Shown one piece after another: positions 47,276-57,195 of a stretch of DNA of 64,000 bases. The first letter of the stretch is position 1. Each line of letters begins with the position of its first letter. The notes under the pieces were generated by a model that ran no database searches, was not told the DNA's origin, and saw nothing but the letters and a program-made list of their open reading frames with translations. Made by a program: the position numbers and the translations under genes. Source of the stretch: Bacteroidota bacterium (lineage in GTDB: Bacteria; Bacteroidota; Bacteroidia; Sphingobacteriales; Sphingobacteriaceae); NCBI GenBank assembly GCA_013287375.1, contig JABDDX010000001.1, forward strand, positions 26,684 through 90,683. Direction: 5' to 3'.

Positions 47276-50200
47276 ATGGCGTTAACAAAACAACCTGTAA
47301 ATCAACTAACCAGCACCTGCTGTTATTGCGGGGTTGGCTGTGGTGTGGTTGTTAATAAAGAAAAAAACGGAAGCATAACGCTTACGGGTAACAAAGATCA
47401 TCCGGTTAATAAGGGAATGCTTTGCAGTAAGGGGCTTAATCTGCATTATACCGTAAATGATAAAAGCGACAGGTTACTTTATCCGCAAATGAGGTACAAT
47501 AAAAGCATGCCTATGCAGCGCGTTAGCTGGGATGATGCGCTGGACCGGACAGCGGCAGTATTTAAAACTTTCATTGATAAGTACGGCCCGGATTCGGTTG
47601 CTTTTTATGCCTCCGGGCAATGTCTAACAGAAGAATATTATGTAGTTAATAAACTGATGAAAGGGTTTATTGGCAGCAATAATATTGATACTAACTCCCG
47701 GCTTTGTATGAGCAGCGCTGTGGCAGCCTATAAAATTGCTTTGGGAGAGGATAGTGTGCCTATTTGTTATGATGATATTGAACTTGCCGATTGTATACTC
47801 GTAATGGGTGGCAACCCTGCATGGTGCCACCCAATATTATGGCGTAGGGTAGAGGCGCATAAGGTAGCCAACCCTGAGGTGAAGATTATCATAGTAGATC
47901 CACGGGTTACTGATTCATGCGCCAATGCCGATCTGCATCTGCAAATAAATCCCGGTACGGATATTACCCTTAACCATGCTATCGGCAGGTTACTGATAGA
48001 GAACGGCGATATCGACTTTAATTTTATTAAAGATCATGCCGAAGGATTTGAAGCCTATAGTGAAATAGTTTTTAAGAATAGTTTGTTTGACGCTGCAAAG
48101 ACATGCGGATTGAGCGAAAGCGATATCCGCCTTGCAGCGCAATACATCGGCGAAGCCAAAGGTTTTATCACCATGTGGACAATGGGGCTTAATCAAAGCG
48201 CCATTGGTGTAAATAAAAATTTAAGTCTTATTAATTTAAACCTGATAACCGGGCATATAGGTAAACCTGGTTCGGGGCCGCTATCACTTACCGGCCAGCC
48301 TAATGCGATGGGCGGAAGGGAGGTTGGCGGGTTAGCAAATTTACTGCCCGCGCATCGTGATCTGGGCAACCCCCTGCATCGCGAGGAAGTACAAAAGTTT
48401 TGGGGAGGAAAACCCATTCAGCCCAAACCCGGTTTAACAGCTACCGAAATGTTCGAGGCGTTAAATGATGGTCGTTTAAAAGCCATCTGGATAATGTGCA
48501 CCAATCCCTTAACCAGTTTGCCAAATGTTCGTTTGGCTGAAGAAGCTTTGAAGAAAGCGAAATTTGTGGTGGTGCAGGAGATCAGTAACAAGCCGGAAAC
48601 CCTGGTTTATGCTGATGTGATATTGCCCGCCGCTGCCTGGGCCGAAAAAGAGGGGACAATGACCAACTCTGAACGGCGGATAAGTTATCTGAACAAAATT
48701 GTGGAACCACCAGGAGAAGCTATTCCCGATGCGGAAATTATTTGCCGCTTTGCCCGCAAAATGGGCTACAAAGGGTTTGATTTTGAAAACCCTGCGGCCA
48801 TCTATGCCGAGCACGTTAAATTAACCGCCAAAACCAATATTGATATAAGCGGCTTAAGCTATGATATATTAAAAGAGCGTAAAACCGTACAATGGCCCTA
48901 CAAAAAGAAAGGCCCGCTGGATGGCAAACCTCGTTTATTCACCGATCATAATTTTTACAGGCCATCAAAAAAAGCGCTGATTAGTGCCGTTCCTGACACG
49001 CTGACCAGTGAATTGCCGAATGATGATTATCCCTTGATATTAACCACGGGCCGCATCCGCGATCAGTGGCATACCATGAGTAAAACCGGCAAAGTAAATA
49101 AGCTTAACCAGCATTATAAGCAGGCTTTTTTAGAGATTCATCCGGATGATGCTGAAATATTGGGGTTAAAAGAATTGGACATTGCCGTTATTACATCCCG
49201 GCGGGGCGAGGTACAGGTGCAAACAAAAATATCGCCACAAATAAAAAAAGGTGTTGTGTTTTTGCCGATGCATTGGGGCAAAATATTGGGCAGTGATCTT
49301 AACCGGGCCAATAATCTAACCAGTGATCTGGTCGACCCAATTTCAAAGGAACCTGATTTTAAATACTGTGCTGTTAATGTAAAAAAGTTTGTAAAACCAT
49401 TTCAACACATCGTAGTGATTGGTGCAGGAGCAGGAGCTTATGGTTTTGTAAAATCATACCGGGAATTAAACCCTGATGACGAAATAACTATTTTCAGCAA
49501 AGAGAACCATTCGTTCTACAATCGCGTGATGCTACCGGATTATATCAGCGGCGAACAGAAATGGGAGCAGCTGGTAAAAATGAAGGACAGCGAAGAACCC
49601 GGTTATAATATCAGTTTACTAAGGGGCGTAAGCATTGAAAAAATTGACCGCGAGAATAAGCAGGTTACGGATTCCCGGGGGATAAAAACTTCTTACGATA
49701 TTTTATTGATGGCTACCGGCAGCCGGGCATCTATACCTAAAAATACACCATCGTTACCGGGCATATTCAGCATGCGTAGCCGTAACGATGCCGATAACTT
49801 TAAAAAGCATGTGCCTAAAAATGGTCATGTAGTAGTTGTTGGTGGTGGGTTATTGGGTTTGGAGATGGCTGCCTCGTTACGCGAGATCGGTATTAAGATT
49901 ACTATTATTCATCGTACATCACGCTTTTTAAACAGGCAATTGGATGCATTGGGCAGCCAACTATTGCACGAGGAAATGACCGATCAGGGCTGCGATATTT
50001 ATTATGATGATGAAGTACAGTTGTTTTACGGGAGATCGAAATTAACAGGCATCGGCCTAAAAAGCGGCCGTAAGATAAATTGTGATGCCATGATATTGGC
50101 AATAGGTACCACGCCTAATCTTGAAATTGCTAAAGATTGCGGGCTGACCATAAAACGAGGCGTTATTGTAAATGAACGGATGCAAACCAATGACCCATCT

Positions 50201-50785
50201 ATTTATGCCGTTGGTGAAATAGCGGAATTTGAAGGCACACTGTACGGCATTACCGCCGCTGCGGAACAACAGGCCGAAGTGGTAGCCAAATATATGAATG
50301 GCGATATAGCAAGCTACTATAAAGGCAGCTTATTTATGAATATCATAAAAATACATGGATTCGACCTATGCAGTATCGGCTTGTCTGAATGCCCGGATGA
50401 TAAGGCTTATGAAGAGATAGTTTTTATTGATAAGGCAAAGCGGTACTACAAAAAATGCATCATCCATGAGGATAAACTGGTGGGTACTATTTTGATTGGC
50501 GATAAAAGCGAATTTCAGGAGTTCAGGACGCTTATAGGCAATAAAACCGAGCTGAATGAAAAACGCATACAGCTATTAAGAAGCGGAAACAAAGTTGAAC
50601 CGGTATTGGGTAAGCTGGTTTGCAGTTGCAATAACGTAGGCAGCGAAAATATACTCAACAAAATAGCTACCGGCTGCCATACGCTAAAGGACTTGTGCGA
50701 TACTACCGGTGCCGGCACCGGCTGTGGATCATGCAGGCCCGAAGTGAAGCGCTTGTTGGAAGAAAGTTTAAAAGCAATAGTTTAA
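47276..50785 (+). CDS. Fused assimilatory nitrate reductase: Mo-bisMGD catalytic domain + FAD/NAD(P) oxidoreductase + BFD-like [2Fe-2S] domain
   Basis: N-term CCYCGVGCGV [4Fe-4S]; middle HIVVIGAGAGAYGFVKSY; C-term LVCSCNNVG...GTGCGSCRPEVK; 1169 aa in one frame. Confidence 0.93.
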   Translation: MALTKQPVNQLTSTCCYCGVGCGVVVNKEKNGSITLTGNKDHPVNKGMLCSKGLNLHYTVNDKSDRLLYPQMRYNKSMPMQRVSWDDALDRTAAVFKTFIDKYGPDSVAFYASGQCLTEEYYVVNKLMKGFIGSNNIDTNSRLCMSSAVAAYKIALGEDSVPICYDDIELADCILVMGGNPAWCHPILWRRVEAHKVANPEVKIIIVDPRVTDSCANADLHLQINPGTDITLNHAIGRLLIENGDIDFNFIKDHAEGFEAYSEIVFKNSLFDAAKTCGLSESDIRLAAQYIGEAKGFITMWTMGLNQSAIGVNKNLSLINLNLITGHIGKPGSGPLSLTGQPNAMGGREVGGLANLLPAHRDLGNPLHREEVQKFWGGKPIQPKPGLTATEMFEALNDGRLKAIWIMCTNPLTSLPNVRLAEEALKKAKFVVVQEISNKPETLVYADVILPAAAWAEKEGTMTNSERRISYLNKIVEPPGEAIPDAEIICRFARKMGYKGFDFENPAAIYAEHVKLTAKTNIDISGLSYDILKERKTVQWPYKKKGPLDGKPRLFTDHNFYRPSKKALISAVPDTLTSELPNDDYPLILTTGRIRDQWHTMSKTGKVNKLNQHYKQAFLEIHPDDAEILGLKELDIAVITSRRGEVQVQTKISPQIKKGVVFLPMHWGKILGSDLNRANNLTSDLVDPISKEPDFKYCAVNVKKFVKPFQHIVVIGAGAGAYGFVKSYRELNPDDEITIFSKENHSFYNRVMLPDYISGEQKWEQLVKMKDSEEPGYNISLLRGVSIEKIDRENKQVTDSRGIKTSYDILLMATGSRASIPKNTPSLPGIFSMRSRNDADNFKKHVPKNGHVVVVGGGLLGLEMAASLREIGIKITIIHRTSRFLNRQLDALGSQLLHEEMTDQGCDIYYDDEVQLFYGRSKLTGIGLKSGRKINCDAMILAIGTTPNLEIAKDCGLTIKRGVIVNERMQTNDPSIYAVGEIAEFEGTLYGITAAAEQQAEVVAKYMNGDIASYYKGSLFMNIIKIHGFDLCSIGLSECPDDKAYEEIVFIDKAKRYYKKCIIHEDKLVGTILIGDKSEFQEFRTLIGNKTELNEKRIQLLRSGNKVEPVLGKLVCSCNNVGSENILNKIATGCHTLKDLCDTTGAGTGCGSCRPEVKRLLEESLKAIV

Positions 50786-50792
50786 CGGTAAC

Positions 50793-52250
50793 ATGGAAAA
50801 AAGGGAAACTTATTGTGTGAAGATTAACCTGCCGGGCGGAGTAATTTCGGCGGGAGACCTTTATGAGATATTGCAGATAGCTGAAAACGCAGGTGCAAAT
50901 GAAATAAGCGTAGGCAACAGGCAGCAATTGTATTTTTGTATATCCAAAAACAGGCTTGAGGATCTGGAGTTAGGTATGTTGCAATCCGCGATAGATTATG
51001 AACTGAATACCGATCAATTCCCCAATGTAATTAGCTCGTACGTAACCGATAATATTTTTAATGCAGAGAGCTGGCTTAAGGAAGGTGTATACAAAGATAT
51101 ATTTGATCTGTTTAATTTTCAGCCAGAGCTTAAGGTTAATCTGGTGGATAGCCATCAAACCTTTGTGCCATTTTTTAGCGGGAACTTTAACTTTATCAGC
51201 TCCGACTTAAGTAATTATTGGTACTTATATATCAGGTTTCCCAAAACGAATGATCTGTATTGCTGGCCTTGCCTGGTGTATTCCGATGATATATCAACAT
51301 TCTGCAAAGTTGCCCAGGAAGTTGTTTTGGGTAGCAGAGAATTGTTTTATGATCAGCCTAAAATCAATTTCGATCTGTTTTATGAAAAGGTGAACGCTGG
51401 CAACAAGTTTGTTAATCAACAGATAGCGGAGCCTTTAAAATTACCAGATTTCTCGCTGCCTTATTACGAGGGATTTAATAAATACCTGAACGGTAAATAC
51501 TGGCTTGGGATTTACCGCCGGAATGAATTGTTCCCCATCGCATTTTTGAAGGACATTTGCTCCATATGCCTTAAAACTCGTGTAGGCCAATTATACACAA
51601 CCCCCTGGAAATCCTTTTTAATTAAAGGGATAAATGAAGCTGATCGTAAAGATTGGGGCCTTATCCTCAATAATTATAGGATAAACGTAAGGCACGCCGC
51701 GAATGAATTAAACTGGCAACTTGAAAATTTATGTAAAGAAAGCCTCGAACTCAAAAAGCAATTGGTGCGGCAATTTGAAGAATATGACTTACGAACATAC
51801 CGCCTCTGCTTCGCCATAAAAATGCAACCCAAAACCGGTTTGCTTGCATCTATCATTATTAAAAAAACAGGAATGGGGTTATTTGATATTTTACATACCC
51901 GCGATTTTAATCCCAATTCAAAAGATTTCGTTGTTTATAAAGAAAAATTATCTACAAATACCCTTGGCAGTTCCCTGATAGAATTATGTGATTTTTACTA
52001 TGGTTTATTAAGTGATGATACTGTTTTATTACATCAGGATACTGATGCGGAAATAGAAAATCATATTGAAACCGTTGAGCTTTATCAATGTAAAAACTGC
52101 CTCAGTGTATACGATAAAAATTATGGCGACCAATTCAACAATGTTCCCATAGGGACCGAATTTAAAAACATCGAGAACTATATATGCCCTGTTTGCGAAT
52201 CAACGGCGGACTGCTTTATGGTAATTGAAAAACAGGCTCATGCGGTTTAA
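50793..52250 (+). CDS. Nitrite/sulfite-reductase-like half-domain protein with C-terminal rubredoxin-like domain
   Basis: C-term YQCKNCLSVYDKNYG...YICPVCES two CxxC; N-term ferredoxin-like half-domain pattern. Confidence 0.7.
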   Translation: MEKRETYCVKINLPGGVISAGDLYEILQIAENAGANEISVGNRQQLYFCISKNRLEDLELGMLQSAIDYELNTDQFPNVISSYVTDNIFNAESWLKEGVYKDIFDLFNFQPELKVNLVDSHQTFVPFFSGNFNFISSDLSNYWYLYIRFPKTNDLYCWPCLVYSDDISTFCKVAQEVVLGSRELFYDQPKINFDLFYEKVNAGNKFVNQQIAEPLKLPDFSLPYYEGFNKYLNGKYWLGIYRRNELFPIAFLKDICSICLKTRVGQLYTTPWKSFLIKGINEADRKDWGLILNNYRINVRHAANELNWQLENLCKESLELKKQLVRQFEEYDLRTYRLCFAIKMQPKTGLLASIIIKKTGMGLFDILHTRDFNPNSKDFVVYKEKLSTNTLGSSLIELCDFYYGLLSDDTVLLHQDTDAEIENHIETVELYQCKNCLSVYDKNYGDQFNNVPIGTEFKNIENYICPVCESTADCFMVIEKQAHAV

Positions 52251-52362
52251 CTCATTAATCACTACGTATCAATCCCTTATTTTAATTATTATTTGTAAGC
52301 ATAACAGTGCTTATACGACTAAAAGAATTAACCATTTAAATGTCAATCAACAAAAAAACAAC

Positions 52363-52992
52363 ATGAAGCAAAATCTACAAACAAGTTCAGGAAAAACTAT
52401 TAACCGCATCAGCATCAAAATTATAATGGTGATAATTATGATGACTGGTGCGCTAACGTCGAGGTTAGCCAATGCCCAGGTAAAGGTTGTTCCACCGGAT
52501 TCAATTGAGTATCAGGGAGCGCTTTATCAAAAGGCAAAAGCTAAATCTGCCTATCCAAAAGTGGTTGGCTATATAAGTTTTATCCTCCCACTCGAAACAT
52601 TGACCTTATCAACAGGCAAATTCGACCCCAATTTTTCTAATCACACTACTACTATTGGTTTCCCTGTAGGTGTAAATGTTTTATATAGTGATAAGTTCGG
52701 ATTTAGCTACGAATTTACACCCAATATTAAAGCATCAGGAGGTTCAAGTAAAATGAATGATATATTATTTGATCCGGGAACAATGTTCCGTTTTGAGCAT
52801 GGGTTTACTTTTATTTCCCGTCTGGCATTTGATACAAACGGCCGTTACGGTTTTACCCCGGTATTTAATCAGGTTTATGCACGCACAAAGGATGTTAATT
52901 ATTTTGTGGCCTTATCGCTCCCAACACGGTTTGGTAATAGCGAAGCTGCATCATTAGGCTTAAACATGCAGGTTGGATTTACATTTAATTAA
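52363..52992 (+). CDS. Hypothetical secreted/outer-membrane protein of the nitrate cluster
   Basis: Signal-like N-term from MKQNLQTSSGK; beta-rich C-term ending in F-N. Confidence 0.6.
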   Translation: MKQNLQTSSGKTINRISIKIIMVIIMMTGALTSRLANAQVKVVPPDSIEYQGALYQKAKAKSAYPKVVGYISFILPLETLTLSTGKFDPNFSNHTTTIGFPVGVNVLYSDKFGFSYEFTPNIKASGGSSKMNDILFDPGTMFRFEHGFTFISRLAFDTNGRYGFTPVFNQVYARTKDVNYFVALSLPTRFGNSEAASLGLNMQVGFTFN

Positions 52993-53069
52993 CGATTGCA
53001 AATTGTTTATAATGCAGGGTTATTAAACGTGATTAATTCATAAATTTATTGCTAAAATAAGCTTCAGTT

Positions 53070-53666
53070 ATGACCAAATTAGTCCAGGCGTTTAACGCGT
53101 TTGATAAATATAACCAGAAAGACCCCCATGTATTTACATGGGGTGATCTTTCTTATCCGCAGGAATATTTTTTAGCATTAAAACTGTACGAGTGGGTGCT
53201 AAAATTAAATCCGAATGCCAGCGAAGAGCTTTTATTAGCATCGCGCAGCCAGCATATCGGCAGATGGGAGATTCCGCGTGAAACTTATCCCGATGGCAGG
53301 GAGGCCTATTTAAAATGGCGCAAGGACCTTGCCTTGTTTCATGCCGAAAAAGCATCATCAATTATGAAAGAAGTAGGATATGATGATGAGCAGATTGCCC
53401 GTGTAAGGCAAATTATACTAAAGCAAAAGCTAAAAGTTGATGCCGACGTACAAACGATAGAGAACGCGCTTTGTTTAGTGTTTCTTGAATTTCAATATGA
53501 AGATTTCTATCCCAAATATCCGCCCGAAAAAGTGGTCAACATATTGAGGAAATCATTATTAAAAATGGACAGTCATGGCCATCAGTTTGCACTCGGTTTA
53601 AATTTCTCAGAACAAGGCCTGGCTTATATCAACGAAGCCTTAAATAACATCAAACAGAATAAATAA
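53070..53666 (+). CDS. DUF4202-family protein
   Basis: RSQHIGRWEIPRETYPDGREAYLKWRKDLALFHAEKA. Confidence 0.85.
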   Translation: MTKLVQAFNAFDKYNQKDPHVFTWGDLSYPQEYFLALKLYEWVLKLNPNASEELLLASRSQHIGRWEIPRETYPDGREAYLKWRKDLALFHAEKASSIMKEVGYDDEQIARVRQIILKQKLKVDADVQTIENALCLVFLEFQYEDFYPKYPPEKVVNILRKSLLKMDSHGHQFALGLNFSEQGLAYINEALNNIKQNK

Positions 53667-53682
53667 TTCAAAGTAAAAGCGG

Positions 53683-53737
53683 AGGCCCTGCGCGATACCT
53701 TTCCCTAGTATAAGGGAAAGGAGGAGGATAGGGTAAA
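53683..53737 (+). repeat. Dispersed repeat copy C (AGGCCCTGCGCGATACCTTTCCCTAGTATAAGGGAAAGGAGGAGGATAGGGTAAAA)
   Basis: See copies A and B. Confidence 0.85.
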
Positions 53738-53762
53738 AACAAAGCGACAGACTTTAAATCGA

Positions 53763-55073
53763 TTACCCTACATTCACAACTGCAGCCTTCTGCTGATATG
53801 CCCCTTTGTAACTATACACCGTATAACTGCAAATAAATTGTGCTGAATATTTAGCTATAAAACAGGCAAAAATTATCGGTATAAAAAGTACAAAGCCCCC
53901 TGTAACTAAACTACATGTTAAAAATACAGATGTTAAAGGCCCATGTATGGCAGCGCTCAAGGCAGCGGCAGCCCCCACCAACGCAAAGTTTAAAACAATA
54001 AGCTGGGTATTGAAAAAGTGATTTAACATTACGGCAAATAGCATTCCCAATATCGCCCCTACAACTATGCTTGGCGCAAATACACCGCCATCCCCGCCTG
54101 CCCCTAATGTAAGTGAAGCTACAAGTGGCTTCAGTATAACCAATGCGACTAACAACAGTGACAGGCCTATAGTAAACGTTTGATGATGAATTTGATTTAA
54201 TAGCTCAGGTATGGCACTATAGCTATCCCCATATAATTGTGGGAAGCACATAATGGATAGCCCCACCAAAATAGCGCCTGCGTTTACCCTTATAAAGTTG
54301 TTGTTGATCTTCCCAAACCGGTCTTTAAGAAAAATTACTGTTTTAGTAAAATAAACAGATACGAAACCTGCTGCTATACTTAGTACGATTAAGTACGGAA
54401 CTGCGTGGAAGCTCCAATCGGTTACCGTAAAATTAAATAATTTGTTAGACTCAAAAAGGAACATAAAGCCCCAGGCCACTAAAGCCGAACAGGCGCAGCT
54501 AATGAAGATTGTTTTGGTGAGTTTTTTAGCGATTACTTCAATAGCAAACAAAAAACCGGCCAGCGGGCTGCCAAATAAAGTGGCAACTCCGGCAGCAACA
54601 CCTGCACAAATCAGTTCCGTTTTGTAAATATTTGCAATCGCTTTCTTGTTGTGGGCGGCTGAGCCAATAGCTGCAGTTGCCACAACTGTTGATACCTCTA
54701 CACCGGTAGACCCACCGAAAATTACAGTTAAAAATCCGTTAAAATAATGCGAAGGGATTTTGTAAGCGGGGAGTTCATCGCGCCGGTTCTCTATCGTTTG
54801 GTATATTTCTTTAATACCCTTATTGGCCTTACCCATGAATAAATACTTTCTTAAAAAGTAGATGGTGGTAATGCCTATAGTTGGCAGCAGAACAAACAAA
54901 AACGGCATATGGCTAACTTTATGAAAAATTTGATCTTCATAAAGTCCGGTTATTTTCTTTAATGAATCGGCAAGGAGCACAGATAGGAAAGCAACGATGA
55001 TGGATATAAGAATTAACTTAAAGTAGTGAAAGCGAATAATGGCTTTTCTCATGATATTTAATAATTGCCGCAA
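53763..55073 (-). CDS. ClC-family chloride/anion channel
   Basis: GGSTGVEVSTVVATAAIGSA, GSPLAGFLFAIEV, GAGGDGGVFAPSIVVGA. Confidence 0.92.
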   Translation of the reverse strand: MRQLLNIMRKAIIRFHYFKLILISIIVAFLSVLLADSLKKITGLYEDQIFHKVSHMPFLFVLLPTIGITTIYFLRKYLFMGKANKGIKEIYQTIENRRDELPAYKIPSHYFNGFLTVIFGGSTGVEVSTVVATAAIGSAAHNKKAIANIYKTELICAGVAAGVATLFGSPLAGFLFAIEVIAKKLTKTIFISCACSALVAWGFMFLFESNKLFNFTVTDWSFHAVPYLIVLSIAAGFVSVYFTKTVIFLKDRFGKINNNFIRVNAGAILVGLSIMCFPQLYGDSYSAIPELLNQIHHQTFTIGLSLLLVALVILKPLVASLTLGAGGDGGVFAPSIVVGAILGMLFAVMLNHFFNTQLIVLNFALVGAAAALSAAIHGPLTSVFLTCSLVTGGFVLFIPIIFACFIAKYSAQFICSYTVYSYKGAYQQKAAVVNVG

Positions 55074-55201
55074 AACTAATATAATTGCGAGCTTTCACAA
55101 TCAAAATAGTACAATAAATATTGCATATGCAATGTTTTATTGTATTTAATTGGCGATAATTGTATTATTGTATGTTGCTTGCAATTTTATATCGATACGA
55201 A

Positions 55202-55897
55202 ATGATAAAAAAACAACACCTGTGCGATTTGAATACATGCTTTCTGTGTACCAGCTGTTTAAGCGACTGGAAACCAGCCATTGAATCGAACAAACAGAAT
55301 ATCCAGCTAAAAAAAGGGCAGCAAGTATTTAAAGAAGGTGATCCTGTAACTGGTATTTATTTTGTTTACGAAGGAAATATTAAAGCGCATAAAAGATGGG
55401 ATAGTGAAAAGGAACTGATTGTTAGGTTTGCGAAAAAAGGAGATATTTTGGGGCATCTTGGTCTGGAAGGTAATAAGATTTATCCGGTAACAGCTACGGC
55501 GATGGAGGCGGCAACCGTTTGTTATCTGCCGATGGAATTTTTTGAATCCTCGCTAAAAATAAATAATGAATTTGCAATAAAGCTGATGCGGTTTTTTGCC
55601 GGCGAATTACAAAAATCAGAAAAAAGAATGCGCGATTTGGTGCATATGCCGGTTAAGGCACGTGTAGCGCAGGCAATCATCACCCTAAAAAATCAATTCG
55701 GTATCAATGCCGAAGGTTTTATAGATATTGAACTGGCGAGGCAAGATTTGGCCTCATTTTCAGGGGCAGCTTATGAATCGCTGTTCCGAACTATGAATGA
55801 CTTTGTTGCTGAAAATATCATAACGGTTGCCGGAAAGAGTATGACCATTAAAAATGAGGATGCGCTTTTGCAGCTGATTGCCAAAAGCGAGTATTAA
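55202..55897 (+). CDS. Crp/Fnr-family regulator, second four-Cys paralogue
   Basis: CDLNTCFLCTSC; ARQDLASFSGAAYESLFRTMNDF; start refined to ATG at 55202. Confidence 0.92.
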   Translation: MIKKQHLCDLNTCFLCTSCLSDWKPAIESNKQNIQLKKGQQVFKEGDPVTGIYFVYEGNIKAHKRWDSEKELIVRFAKKGDILGHLGLEGNKIYPVTATAMEAATVCYLPMEFFESSLKINNEFAIKLMRFFAGELQKSEKRMRDLVHMPVKARVAQAIITLKNQFGINAEGFIDIELARQDLASFSGAAYESLFRTMNDFVAENIITVAGKSMTIKNEDALLQLIAKSEY

Positions 55898-55920
55898 CAA
55901 CGATGCATGCCGACCGATAT

Positions 55921-56090
55921 TTTTCACCCTCTTTCCGGCTTGCCGGAGAGAGGGTCGAACAGCGCAGCGCATTCGGGGTGAGTCAATCGTGCGCCGGGTA
56001 TTTGCGCTAAGGTCACTCGTATAGTTGACTCACCCGGTCTTAGCTTCGCTCGGCCACCCTCTCTTTTGCAAGCAGAGAAGAGGGTGAAAA
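55921..56090. repeat. ~170-bp MITE/REP-like element with inverted ends (TTTTCACCCTCTT...AAGAGGGTGAAAA) and internal hairpins
   Basis: Terminal inverted repeats read directly; no good ORF. Confidence 0.75.
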
Positions 56091-56178
56091 CATTAAAATA
56101 AGTGCTCTTTTCGAGCCAATTTATTAGCTTTTCCCAGCTAAATTCGGTATATTTAAGCTTGTCAGTTATATAATATAA

Positions 56179-56922
56179 ATGCTCTTTAACGCCCTCACTA
56201 CCCACATTTTAACCGTTATTTTTATTGCTACAGTTTTCCGTTCAGCCTTTGGTTTTGGTGAATCATTAATAGCCGTTCCCTTGCTTGCACTTTGGATGCC
56301 ACTGAATGTTGCGGTGCCTTTATCTGTTCTGGTATCCATAACCATTGCCGGGATTGTAGTAATACAGGATTGGGATAAAATACACCTTAAAAGTGCCGGG
56401 GGTCTCATTGGATTTACGCTGATCGGCATACCTATTGGGTTGCTGTTATTGGTAAGAACAGATGAGCGCATTGTGAAAGCGGCCCTTGGCCTTGTTGTCA
56501 GCCTGTTTTCTCTGTATCTTCTAACTGGCAAACAGCTTAAAGAACTAAAAAAGGACAGCCTTCCATGGCTTTTCGGCTGTGGATTATTGTCGGGGATCTT
56601 GGGTGGGGCTTACGGAATAAATGGTCCTCCGCTGGTAGTTTACGGCGCTAAAAGGCGCTGGTCGGCCCAGCATTTCCGTGCTACCGTGCAAGGATATTTT
56701 CTTATAGCCAGCGCCGTTGGTATGATCGGTTACTGGCTGACAGGTTTATTGGTTCCTGCTGTATTCCATTACTATTTATTAAGTCTGCCGGTAATGGTTC
56801 CTGCAGTTTTTATCGGGAGGTTGATCAATAACCGCCTTAACAGCGAAAGTTTTTTTAAATACGTTTATGTTGTTCTGTTAGGGATCGGGTTATTCCTGGT
56901 CATTAAATCTATTTTGGGTTAA
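56179..56922 (+). CDS. TauE/SafE-family permease
   Basis: Multi-TM; FGFGESLIAVPLLALW, GGAYGINGPPLVVYG. Confidence 0.9.
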   Translation: MLFNALTTHILTVIFIATVFRSAFGFGESLIAVPLLALWMPLNVAVPLSVLVSITIAGIVVIQDWDKIHLKSAGGLIGFTLIGIPIGLLLLVRTDERIVKAALGLVVSLFSLYLLTGKQLKELKKDSLPWLFGCGLLSGILGGAYGINGPPLVVYGAKRRWSAQHFRATVQGYFLIASAVGMIGYWLTGLLVPAVFHYYLLSLPVMVPAVFIGRLINNRLNSESFFKYVYVVLLGIGLFLVIKSILG

Positions 56923-57195
56923 GTAAAGGGCCGGGCTATTTTCGTTTGTTTATCTCCCTTCAAAAAGCACTCCTGAGCTTCGTTATAGCTGGATTGATAA
57001 TCTCACTCTGTCTGGTTTGCAACAGCATAAAACCCAATGATAATATATCATAATATCCTGACAATCTTTCATCACAAAGCCGCCCGATATTATAATAATT
57101 TTGGAATATCATCCTATGCGATGCCTTTTCGCACATGGGTGATTATAGGATATTGATTTTCCTATGATCCAATTTAACCAGTTTTTATAATACAG

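Noticed and set aside
55924-56205. 93-aa minus-strand ORF
   Set aside because: Lies inside the palindromic MITE-like element.
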